Shown: positions 11,401-20,284 of the stretch, piece by piece
Layout: every line of letters starts with the position of its first letter
Position numbering within the stretch: position 1 is the stretch's first letter
Assembly (NCBI GenBank): GCA_963970005.1
Contig: CAXAMN010022673.1
Location: 207,453-271,452 of the forward strand
Length of the DNA stretch: 64,000 nt
Direction of reading: 5' to 3'
From: Durusdinium trenchii
Taxonomy: Eukaryota; Sar; Dinophyceae; Suessiales; Symbiodiniaceae
Made by a program: the position numbers and the translations under genes
The notes under the pieces: model-generated
The model's input: only the letters and a program-made list of their open reading frames with translations
The model's database searches: none
Told to the model about the DNA's origin: nothing

Positions 11401-14287
11401 CACAAGTAACCCTGGTAGAAGTCCATGACGGCGTGAACCGGCGCAGGGGGGATTTGATCCAGGGCGGGGGGGGGGGGTTGGGTGGGGGGGGGGGGCCCCC
11501 CCCCCCGACGAACCGAATCAACTCTTACAGGACCAAACTCAATGCACAATCCCAACTCCTGATTGTAATACATTTTTGCTAAAGCAAGGAGAACTCAGGT
11601 AGCTCAAGCTACCTTTCGTGATTTCAGCCATGGTTTCGACCATTGTACGCAGTGGTTTTTGGCGGGGGTCCATGTGAATCTGCAGGAGGGTATATCAAAT
11701 GTTAAAACAACTCATGACGGAGACTCCGTGTTCTTTGAGGTGGAAGGGATTCATCGGTGGTGTCTACTCTCCCGCAGATTCACATGGAAGTCCAAGACTA
11801 CTGGGTTGGTCTTCCTTCAAATGGTCGAAGATGACCTGGTCAATTCTCAGGTTCCATGTTCGTTTTGCCGTGGCGTTTACTACCAGCACCTTCATGTCGG
11901 GGCCACCTGGCTGGGTTCGCCCCAGCCCACTACTATCCGGGACCTCCAGACAGGACACCCCCTTGAAGGTCCAGGTAGTCTAGGATAGTCTAGGCTTGTC
12001 CAGCCAGGTGATGCCGTTGCTTGTCGCGCCCGGTTGACGTGCCACGAAGGCAGGTAAGTTTACTCTTTATAGGCAGGCTTTAAGATCTCTTCCTCTTCCA
12101 CGAAGGCATCCAAGCGAAGCTTGCGGGGATCGAGAAACATGACCAGTGGACGTGGTCGAAAAGGAGATCAATGTATAGGATGTATAGGTACATATGCCAA
12201 GCCCACTAGTCATGTCTGGACTTGTTTTTGTTACACCAGGTGCCAGAACTGACTTCGGGCTTTCCTTTGTGAAGTCATGTTGAGGGGTGGGGAGAGGGCC
12301 GGTATTGTCTAGTGGCTGACCCGGGTTCAATCCCCGAGTGCAGCACTAGGCGGATAGGCGGGCCACTACCCCACCCCTGCAGTTAAGGGGATGAGCTAGG
12401 GTGTGGATCGTTGAAACACAACGACAACCGCCATGTTGAGAGGTAGGGATGTCTTTTCCTTTCCATCCCGAGGTTGGTTTCGTCACCAAACCATCTTATA
12501 CCCTGGAAGTCCAAAGACTATATTTTGACCGACTGAAGTAAAGGAAATTCCTTTTCGGGTCACCTAAAGACCATTCTTTTTATGGTCTTTGACTCCCAGG
12601 GTACATGTAGCAGCTGCTTTCTCCTTTTTATATGTTCGCAACCTTTCGGACACAACGAGGGTTTCTCAGTTGTGGCGATACACCGTGGAAGATTCACATG
12701 GAACCTGACACCTTGGTGGCTTCATTGACCCTCAACACCAGGACCCTCCACTGGCCCTGAGATGCCCATTGAGGGCCCAGATTCTGAGGCACACACACAA
12801 CTCCCCCAAAAACAACACATGGGATGAGGCACACCAGAGGGTCATTGCGACAGGAATATTCATAACCATGAATTCACTAGAACCAAACTCTCCAAGGGCT
12901 CCATTGGAGCTCCATCCTTCGCCCAAGGCACTTGAGCATGTCCAGAGACAAACAGGCATCCTCGCCTTCATAGCCTGGTCGAGAGCAGTCTGGACCGCTC
13001 TGCGTTCACGGCGAAGCCCCAAGCGAGGGTTCTTGACCGATCAGTGCTCGGACATGGTATGATCTCAAACATCTCATGGTAACCAATGTCGTACAAAACA
13101 AATCATGCTATAAAGCTAAAAACATGGTCAACAATGTCGAACGATACCTCATTCACATTTGTGGATGTCTTTGTTTGAGAGATTTCACTACGCCTGGCAC
13201 TCGGTCACTCTCCAGCGCACTCATGTTCGGAATACTTCAACATCCACCAACCATATCCAACCATCCCTGGCCTAACACATTCCACACGATTCCGCACAAA
13301 TCCCCCTCGTCTCGTTTCGGTCTTCGTCACTTTCGCACCGTGGGTTTCGGGGCGACGCGTGATGTGTCCACCAGGGATCGCGATCTCCAACCTATACCCG
13401 ACCCGGACGCAGGTGTTCGCGGCGTCACCCCGACGCAGTTTTGTTTCCGCGCCACCTGCGAACGCGATCCAGTCGTCCGGTCCTCCGGTCATCCTGGGAC
13501 CGAGGTACCCATGTAGTGCACCTTCACTGGAGCCTTCTTCTTCTTGGGAGAGTAGGAGATGTTGGTGATCCTCAAATGACATCCACATGCGCGCGATATA
13601 TTTTGCATGACATCCACATGCGCCGTCCTCAGCTACTTAAGGAATGTGTTGTGTGTGTGTGCGCGTTTATTTGATTGTTCGTTTGTTGGTTTGCTTTGTT
13701 TGTTTGGTCTTTGTCTTATAATTGTTTTAGTCTTTTGTTTGTTTGTTTTTGTTAATCTACGTGCCGCGCTCATGGCGCTGTGAGTTTTGACTCGCGGCCA
13801 AGGTGAATCCTTTGTCCTGTTGCTGGAAGAGTTCTTCTCCTGCACTGCAATGAATATGAATAACACACGGTCAATACTTTGATATCCAGAAGCTCTCCAG
13901 CAATGTTTCGGACATTCTTCCGCAGTTCGCAAGAAGTACGAGCTCTGTTCCCTCACCACCTTCCTGTCTGTGATCCACATGTTTGGATTGTTGATAGCAC
14001 AAAGCGATTTCGGGAAGCACCCAGCAATTCCAGAGGAGACATTGATCCCTAAGGCATGCATCTATGGAATAGGAATGCCATCCTAAGGCATACTTAAGAG
14101 ATCCTAAGGCATCCATCCTATGGAATAGTTAACTTACATCAGAGATCATTCCGAGTGGGGTAAAATGTAAGTAACCATCGGCAACTACAGCACTTGCCAT
14201 CTGAGCTGCTCCGCCGGATAGAACTCGCCATCCGCCGCGTACATGGCGTGGAGCCGCATGCCGACCTCAAGGTTCTCCATGCTTGTC
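8395..14287 (-). CDS. Tudor-domain repeat protein, partial gene model
   Basis: At least two Tudor-like beta-barrel domains are encoded by minus-strand exons at 14287-14210, 13570-13509, 12974-12930, 10243-10157, 9616-9558, 9154-9113 and 8460-8395. Domain 1 runs VGMRLHAMYAADGEFYPAE, ITNISYSPKKKKAPVKVHYM, GYEGED. A Lys-Ala linker (five AK pairs) leads to MDYSGLQKGMRLQAEADGKY, VVAVSQKRKDAPVK and VTFIGYDKQYDEWLGAERLR. Tudor domains usually bind methylated Lys or Arg, so a chromatin or RNA-binding role is possible; the ligand cage was not checked. The 5' start is not found (candidate at 17325-17275). The 3' end is uncertain: the last exon frame is open to a TGA at 8293, while another frame there has stronger codon bias. 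Exon phases match throughout. Confidence 0.72.
9113..9154 (-). CDS. Tudor exon f (domain 2, second strand)
   Basis: 42-base exon VVAVSQKRKDAPVK between CCACAG|GTT and AAG|GCCCGT (GC). It completes AAE-VVAVS...APVK-VTFIGY, so a very small exon is confirmed by homology to domain 1. Confidence 0.8.
9558..9616 (-). CDS. Tudor exon e (domain 2, first half)
   Basis: Acceptor CCGAAG|GC, then LQKGMRLQAEADGKYWAAE, donor GAG|GCCGTT (GC). It parallels exon a (GMRLHAMYAADGEFYPAE), which supports a repeated domain. Confidence 0.82.
10157..10243 (-). CDS. Tudor exon d (Lys-Ala linker)
   Basis: Reads MATEAKAAPKPK, five AK pairs, then PQMDYS, with donor G|GCCTCT (GC). The following exon completes MDYSGL. 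The in-frame ATG at 10241 could be a start, but the Tudor exons upstream argue for an internal linker. The acceptor AAAAG|CC departs from the AG|G rule. Confidence 0.68.
10608..10722 (-). repeat. TIR element family B, copy 2
   Basis: Inverted copy: ATTGGGAGTCAAAGACTGTA at the left, with the interior reverse complement of copy 3 (TCCTTTACTTCAGTCGGTCA). The right end TCTAGGGTA has diverged. Confidence 0.75.
11459..11510 (+). repeat. poly-G then poly-C block
   Basis: Long G runs interrupted by TTGGGT, followed by about 13 C. It can form G-quadruplex or hairpin structure and is also prone to sequencing error. Confidence 0.65.
11881..11977 (-). repeat. TIR element family A, copy 3
   Basis: 97 bp in opposite orientation: TACCAGCACCTTCATG at the left and CCCTTGAAGGTCCAGGTA at the right. 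More diverged than copies 1 and 2. Confidence 0.74.
12296..12345 (+). other. tRNA-like promoter elements, possible SINE head
   Basis: GGTTCAATCCC matches the Pol III B box and sits in a T-arm-like CCGGGTTCAATCCCCG. TTGTCTAGTGG just upstream resembles an A box but is only about 22 bases away, and no full cloverleaf forms. A decayed tRNA-derived SINE is possible. Confidence 0.25.
12499..12603 (+). repeat. TIR element family B, copy 3
   Basis: 105 bp, TACCCTGGAAGTCCAAAGAC to GTCTTTGACTCCCAGGGTA. The best-preserved copy. TA flanks both ends, compatible with a TA target duplication of mariner-like elements. Confidence 0.8.
12930..12974 (-). CDS. Tudor exon c (domain 1, end)
   Basis: Acceptor GACCAG|GC, then YEGEDACLSLDMLK. 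Joined upstream it reads VHYMGYEGED. A GC donor after AAGT (end 12930) stays in phase with the Lys-Ala exon. A GT donor two bases upstream (end 12932) would need an unseen exon. Confidence 0.66.
13509..13570 (-). CDS. Tudor exon b (domain 1, second strand)
   Basis: Acceptor TTTGAG|G completes GAG, giving ...YPAE|ITNISYSPKKKKAPVKVHYM. Donor G|GTACCT (GT, phase 1). The strand-loop-strand pattern VKVHYMG is repeated in domain 2 as VKVTFIG. Confidence 0.8.
14210..14287 (-). CDS. Tudor exon a (domain 1, first half)
   Basis: Acceptor CCAAG|G, then TSMENLEVGMRLHAMYAADG and EFYPA, donor GA|GCAGCT (GC, phase 2). VGM-(R/K)-L-x-A...DG-x-(F/Y)-Y-x-A-E is a typical first beta hairpin of Tudor-type domains. 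Confidence 0.78.
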
Positions 14288-14706
14288 CTTGGCGGAAGCG
14301 AATGGTGGCTGGATGTTATGGACCGTTCGAGAGCGTTTGGGGCGCCCCCGGAACTCAGCAACTTTAGTTCGTCTTCCCGGAACTCAGCACCGTTTAGGCC
14401 ACTCTGGAAGCATTTCCTGCTTCACGCGCGACGGAATGGCACCAGAAGTCCGGTGCCTTCGAGACCAGGACTGCGGACCTCGGGACTGCGGACCTGGCCG
14501 CCTTTTGGATCCAAGGGGCCAAGTAGTTGGGAGAGCAGCAAGCTGTGAACACGTCGCAAGAATTGCCGAAAGCGCTGGGGCCAAATAGCAGCAGTCGCAG
14601 AAATAGCTTGGTAGACCTGGTCACCCCTGGCGTTTGCCCTGAACATCCGGGTGGAAGTGGATGGCGTGGGCCCCATTTTCGGGACGGACCGTTCTCCGGA
14701 GACCCA

Positions 14707-14803
14707 AGAGAGGTAGCCAGTGACCTGAACGTTCGGACCCGAGCTACTTGGGGTACCTACTCAGGATATAGTCTATCTAGGGTTCTGACCCACCTCTGCT
14801 GGA
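14707..14803 (+). repeat. TIR element family C, copy 2
   Basis: Contains GTGACCTGAACGTTCGGACC and ends TTCTGACCCACCTCTGCTGG, matching copy 3 over nearly its whole length; the left terminus AGAGGTAGCC has decayed. Confidence 0.72.
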
Positions 14804-15114
14804 CCAGACCCTTCGACCCGGTCGATCCAGAACCACCGGAACTGGCGGCACATCCGCGAAGGCTTCGCACCGCTTTACGCCGCTTCGCGTTACGGCGTTA
14901 CGGGGGCTGCGAAGCGAGAGGTCCGGTCCAAAGCGTCCAAAGACCTTCGAGACCGATGTAACCATGTACTTGGATCTCGAAATAAAAACTGGGTGTTGTG
15001 TGTCAAGATATGGACCCTCTTCTTTGAAGATAGCTGGACATTCGCCAATATGCCGATCGATACACCCCGTCAGTTGTTCCAAGTGCTAGGATTCACCCAA
15101 GAACGAGTGTAGTG

Positions 15115-15189
15115 GTCCGCAAATAGATAGTGGCACGGTTTCCACCACAGTGTTTGTGGGGGTCTACGAACTTCTCTCTATTTGCGGAT
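15115..15189. repeat. 75 bp hairpin
   Basis: TCCGCAAATAGATAG faces CTCTATTTGCGGAT around a GGCACGGTTTCCACC loop region. Confidence 0.55.
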
Positions 15190-15493
15190 CTGCAGGAAAC
15201 ACGTCTGCCACATCCATTCTCATGCCGAACGGTTCCTCAACGTAGTGAGTCCGACATCTTCGCCATTTTCGGCACGTGAGTCCGACCACCTGGACTATCT
15301 CCCGCAAGCCAGATGTGTGGAACTGGAACTGGAAAGCTGTCTGTGTCTGAAGAAATGTCTGCGGCAGCTTCCTGAGAAGTCAGGGTTCTGCAACAAGCTC
15401 TTTTGGGACATTACTAATTAGGCATAATTAGGCCATATTAGGCCGATGGCCAACCTACAAAAAAGAGAATCTCCATGAAAAAAACATGGCATC

Positions 15494-15593
15494 NNNNNNN
15501 NNNNNNNNNNNNNNNNNNNNNNNNNNNNNNNNNNNNNNNNNNNNNNNNNNNNNNNNNNNNNNNNNNNNNNNNNNNNNNNNNNNNNNNNNNNNN
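15494..15593. other. assembly gap, 100 N
   Basis: A run of 100 N, a conventional placeholder size. Flanks are ordinary AT-rich sequence with no visible repeat unit. Confidence 0.97.
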
Positions 15594-17274
15594 AGCTTCC
15601 ATGAGATGGAGCTCACGCACCATGGCAGCTCTTCCGACCGGGGTCACAGAGTCAGACCGTAGTCGACTAGTCGACTAGTCGAAGTGGACCGAAGGGACCG
15701 AGCTGACAGGGAAGAGTAGAGGTTTGGACCTACAGCCACACCTAGATCTTCCAAGTATGCAACATGTCTGCTTAACTTAACTTTGGGCTGGCTTTACAAA
15801 TGAAAAAGCGCGCATGTTGCACAGTAGGATCTAGGATGATCTAGGTATGATTTGCTCTTCCATGCTTTTCCAATTCGGCCCTCTCAAAGAGAGGCGACGA
15901 CCTCTCAGCTAGACCTCCCACATGTTCTTCCTCTTCTACACTTAAAGTGTACACTTGAAGTGGGTGGGGTTTTGGAAGATTGAGGAACATGTGTGAGGTA
16001 TTGGAGGTTTACAGTCGATCTCATGGATATCCACAAGTATAGTGTAAGAACCTCATCCTCAGGCGTGTTTTGTGTGGGTGTAAGATCAATGGGTCAATGC
16101 CTACCTACCTCCTTTTCGGATGTGGGACAGGAGCCCTCCGGGGTAGTCCATGGGTGACACCAAACAGAAGGTACCGACATGACCAATGTTCTCTCACAGT
16201 CCTCACAAACCAAACCTGAACGACTGGAGCTGAACTCTCATGGACATGATATACTTCTGAGACTCTATACAAGTAGCACTTCCCTATATCCAGGCTTGGG
16301 CATTTTTTGCTCCCCTTCTGGACACCACCCACTACATCTTTCCGGACTCCCTGCATCTGCGGATCTCTGCGGATCTTCTTTTGAACTCCAAGAATTGCAC
16401 ATCTCGGTCTCTGTGCTCTGGGAGTTCCAAACCCCAGAGGCTTCGGTCGCAAAAGGGATGACCAAAGGGCGCCCGCGCGTTTTCCGTGGCTTCGAACTCG
16501 GACGTGCTATTTCTTGAGCGGTGGGGCTAGATGCTTGGATAAGCTGCCATGGAAGGGAAGGACTTCTTCTGGAAACTGGCGCTTCATCACAGTTCTCAAA
16601 GAAAGCATGGCAAGATATATTTATGGGTATGTATAAAAATTGAGAGATCAAGGGGAATAGACCAGTCCGCCCTTCTTGGTTGGCGGTCGCCCCTTTCAAA
16701 AACACACCCTTCTCAAGCTTTGCTTTGCCTTTGAATCCGGTTTTCCCAGCGGAATTCCGACCTCTGACGTGGCAAGACCTGTATTTGTTCCCCTCCCTGG
16801 TCGCCAGTGACGCAAACAATGGCAACAACTTTGAGATCTTGGTACTGAAAGCTCTACCACCTTTGACGGACGACATCTTGCCGTGACAAACTCTTGCAGG
16901 AGTTTCCTTTTGCATCAAACGAATCTTGATGACCATCCATGGGACTGGAAGAGTTACAGTACATACCATTAACCCCGTAAAAATGACCCCATCCATGGTA
17001 GCGTAAATATTTCTCCAATCCATGGATTGGATCTCCGGATCTCATAGCAAGCGGTTGGTTCTCGACCGACGTTGTTCGCCCCCAAAAGGATTGGAACTGA
17101 GGGGAACTGATCCGAAACGATCCTTTCCATCGTTGGGAACACACGGAAGAACCAAACCCGAATGGACCCGACGAATGGACCCGACCATGTGAGTTTGCAT
17201 TCGAAAGTCACAAGACTTTTGTACCAAACATCGGAAAATCATCACTCAATATCTTGAAACCCGAAGCTACTCAC

Positions 17275-17325
17275 AGGACGAGTGGTCTTGATGTGTCGTT
17301 GCACGTTGGTGGCCATCTGTGGCAT
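17275..17325 (-). CDS. candidate start exon, unassigned
   Basis: ATG at 17325 followed by 17 codons MPQMATNVQRHIKTTRP and a textbook donor CCT|GTGAGT. It could be the first coding exon of the Tudor gene downstream, but a further exon would be needed to reach phase 2 at 14287, and none was found. Confidence 0.25.
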
Positions 17326-17469
17326 GGCCGAGTTCGGGACGTGGCAGGAAGGGAGCTGAAGCAGCTGCAATTGGCGAGAAGTGGATCGCGCGTCTTGACC
17401 GACACAGGACCGAATTTAGCACCTGAAGAAGTCCATTCCCCCCCTTAAAAGGTTAAACCATACCTGGTA

Positions 17470-17856
17470 GTGGTGTGACAAAAGAACATGCACGTGGAAA
17501 GTTTGGTTTACCTTTATTCAGTACCTGGTAACCCTGAAGAGTGATAATTATCACTCCATTTTGATATCATCAATCTATTTGGAAAGTGGTGTGACAAAAA
17601 GCACTCAGGAGTGGATAAAAATCCGTCCAACCGTAATTGCGTTCAGATTGCGTTCAATTAACGTTCGCTTCGCGTTCAAGATACGTTCGCTTTGCAACAG
17701 AAACCATTCTGGAGATTTCTGGAGCAACTATTCTCACTCCCGAGTGCTTTTTGTCACCCCACTTCCCCAAAGATTGATCATTTCAATTTGGAGTGAACAT
17801 TATCACGTGCAAAGGTAAACCAAACTTTCCACGTGCATGTTCTTGTTTAGTACCAA
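17470..17856. repeat. about 390 bp foldback element
   Basis: The left arm (GAACATGCACGTGGAAAGTT then TGGTTTACC, about 17484-17513) matches the right arm (GGTAAACCAAACTTTCCACG then TGCATGTTC, 17814-17842) inverted. Inner arms GACAAAAAGCACTC and GAGTGCTTTTTGTC also pair. The centre is a short tandem of CGTTCR-type units. No coding capacity. Confidence 0.76.
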
Positions 17857-18925
17857 TTCCATCCAATCCAGAAACAAGGTTATAAAGGATGATAAAGGTT
17901 GTCCACTGACTGGGTAGGAATACGGAGTTGTCTCCTTTTGAAACGAAGACTTAAGGAGAATCATGTCCAATTTGGATCAAGAGAAGGAACCAAACTTCTC
18001 TCACATTCCAAAATCCCCAAAAAACACTACCAGTTATCCCAAGGGTGGTCATAGGCTGAACCACTTCATGTTCTAATCCTTTGTCTCCTCAAGGAAACTA
18101 CCGCAACCTATACCCGAAATCGGTTTTGGTGATTTTCTAGTGGTGAACACAGTCACTCAGGTCTGGACGGCGGGGTGGCATGTTTTCAGGATCCGAATGC
18201 ACCACTGGAGTCTCTGGACGAGGAAAACAAGGCCAACGGGACCTGAGTTCATCTGCAAAGACCACACGGGCAAGTTCAGCACGCACACAAGGGCCTTTGA
18301 TGCCAAAAAACAGCCGCCATTTACAGATGTTTCAAACACCTATAGCCTACAGCCTGTGCACTTGTAGCAATATGTCTAGCAATGTACCTTATATATACTG
18401 TAGCAATAGGATTCCTGTTCTTTCGCCCCCGGGTCCAAAGGTCGCCGTGCTCGTCGACGCTGACTCACCACCCATTTCGCCAGCCGGACGTCCGTGCCCC
18501 GGGTTGGCCCAGATCATCTGTTTCGGCTCTTTGGCCAGACCCCGAAAGAAACCCATGAGACATCATGGAACTATTGGCCGTTGAAGATGGATGGTTTCAA
18601 GATGTTTGAAGGATTCATGGTAAATCTTCCAGTCCCATGGATTGTTCGGGAGCAGAACTGCGAAAGAGCACTAGGACCGACACGTCTGGCCGCTCCCAAG
18701 CGGAGGCAGGTTAAACTTCGTTGGTCCTGGTCCCGACCCAGTAGTTTTGGTGGGTCCTGGGGTTAAAGACCGTGGTTCGTTGGCCAAGGTCTCGTCTTAC
18801 ACAGTTCGCCGAAAGCATCCGAAAACCAACATCTTTCGAACAGGGAGTCTCATCAGGGGTGGGTTCATGAAGGGTCATCAAAACTGTCAACAAATTGAAA
18901 CACCTTTTACAAAAATAAAAAACCA

Positions 18926-18992
18926 TTAGGTAAACATTGGAAAACATTACAGAACATTAGGAAACATTACAGAACATTAGAAAACATTAGGG
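18926..18992 (+). repeat. AACATTAG-type short tandem repeat
   Basis: Repeated AAACATTACAGAACATTAGG units, AT-rich. Confidence 0.65.
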
Positions 18993-20130
18993 AGAATTGA
19001 GGAGATAATTAAGGTAAGAGTGTGTTTCAAGGGTTGGTTCAACAGGTTTCATGCCTGTGCTGCTTCAACTGACTGAAGCCATTTGGGCTGAACCCCTGGC
19101 AAGTCTGACTTTCAAGTTGGCTCATAAGCCATGGGCAAAGAGAAGAAGAGCAAGAAACAAAGGACACTTGGTGCTGATCCCAAGTGATATGCATAAAAGC
19201 TGGTCAAAGATTCATGTAGTTGTGGTGTAGATGTTTTTGTGAAAAGGCCTTTCCATGAGTCAAGTGGTTTGTTTGAAACCCTGGAAGATTTGGATGCCAT
19301 TGTGTCTGATTTGCCGGTAAAGGCAAAGTATGGCAGAAAGACCTGACATACAGACCTGTCACCTCTTTGGAAAACAGGAGTGGAGTGAGTCCATGGGTGC
19401 AATGTTGCTGCTGTTTCTTGCAGTATGTGTTTTATTTTTTAATGTTAAATAATTTGTTTTAATGATAAATAATTTGTTTCATAGTTGTTCTATTTTTTTT
19501 AATGTGTTGCTCCATGAATATGGGCTTTCAGCATAGTTGATGAGCTACCCAATGACCGGGTACCCAATTGTCTTGAATGACAAAAGAGCGGTCTAGCAGT
19601 CTAGCTTAGCTCGAAAGAGAGTTAGGTGGTCATCTCCAACCATTCAGCTGATGTCACAAGGCTTTGAATTCACTGCCAAATCCAACCAGTTTCCCCTTTG
19701 CAGGTAGGATAATTACAATACAGTACAGTGATCCTCCACCGGCACTCGTGAACCACGCGTTCAGCAAGCACCGGTTCCAGTCCCGTACGTCGGCATGCTG
19801 ATCAGCGCTTCACTGAGCTACCTGGGCTTTCGTTGCGACGCGCCACCCTCCAGAGAAAGACCAAGGCACCTAAAAGGACTGGTGCAAAGCGGTGGTTCGA
19901 CGCAAGGAAGAAGAGTTTGCACTTGGATTAGTCCGGATTAGTCTGCACAACCGGCGAAACCGGCTGGCCTACTATAGCTTTGAACATTAAGATTTAAGAC
20001 GCCTCGCATGCACTAAGGCCCATCAATACACCCCCCCAAAAAATTAATAGACACAAGAAAGCAGCAAACATCTGCAAACTGCAAACGCACACAGAACAAA
20101 AAATCGACCACCGTGATTCCACCGTTCTCC

Positions 20131-20284
20131 TCAACAGACCAGGTGATCGACTTTGCACGACCTTGCCTCGCGCGTGACGACCGTTCCAAGTTGCCTCAGA
20201 TCCCACTGATGCTCCAAGGTCTTGGCGAAGTGTCGCCAGCGAGCATGCAGGGCATCCCAGTCGAAGTAAGCACCGACAAAGTGC
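20131..20284 (-). CDS. dioxygenase exon 13, C-terminus and stop
   Basis: Acceptor GGTAG|G completes AGG (Arg), then HFVGAYFDWDALHARWRHFA, KTLEHQWDLRQL and TGA at 20133-20131. R-x-(L/F)-x-G-x-Y-x-D-x-D is the usual C-terminal end of the fold. Read without splicing, the same DNA resembles a CxCCGRHF zinc finger, which is an artefact. Confidence 0.86.

Larger units (their letters stand above)
14804..20130. other. gene-poor stretch between Tudor and dioxygenase genes
   Basis: Holds the 15.1 kb hairpin, the 100-N gap, the 17.5-17.9 kb foldback and a candidate start exon at 17.3 kb. A 252-codon minus frame at 16265-17023 lacks consistent codon bias. The 5' part of the Tudor gene probably lies here, but only the tentative start exon was located. 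Confidence 0.5.

Noticed and set aside
16265-17023. 252-codon minus-strand frame
   Set aside because: Codon third positions are not biased as in firm exons, composition shifts along its length, and splice-like sites interrupt it. It probably mixes intergenic DNA with fragments.
19067-19088. Resemblance of GAAGCCATTTGGGCTGAA to the dinoflagellate spliced leader
   Set aside because: Several mismatches over the 19 bases compared, and the core is itself a small palindrome, so chance is likely. No adjacent SL-RNA donor or retroposed exon.
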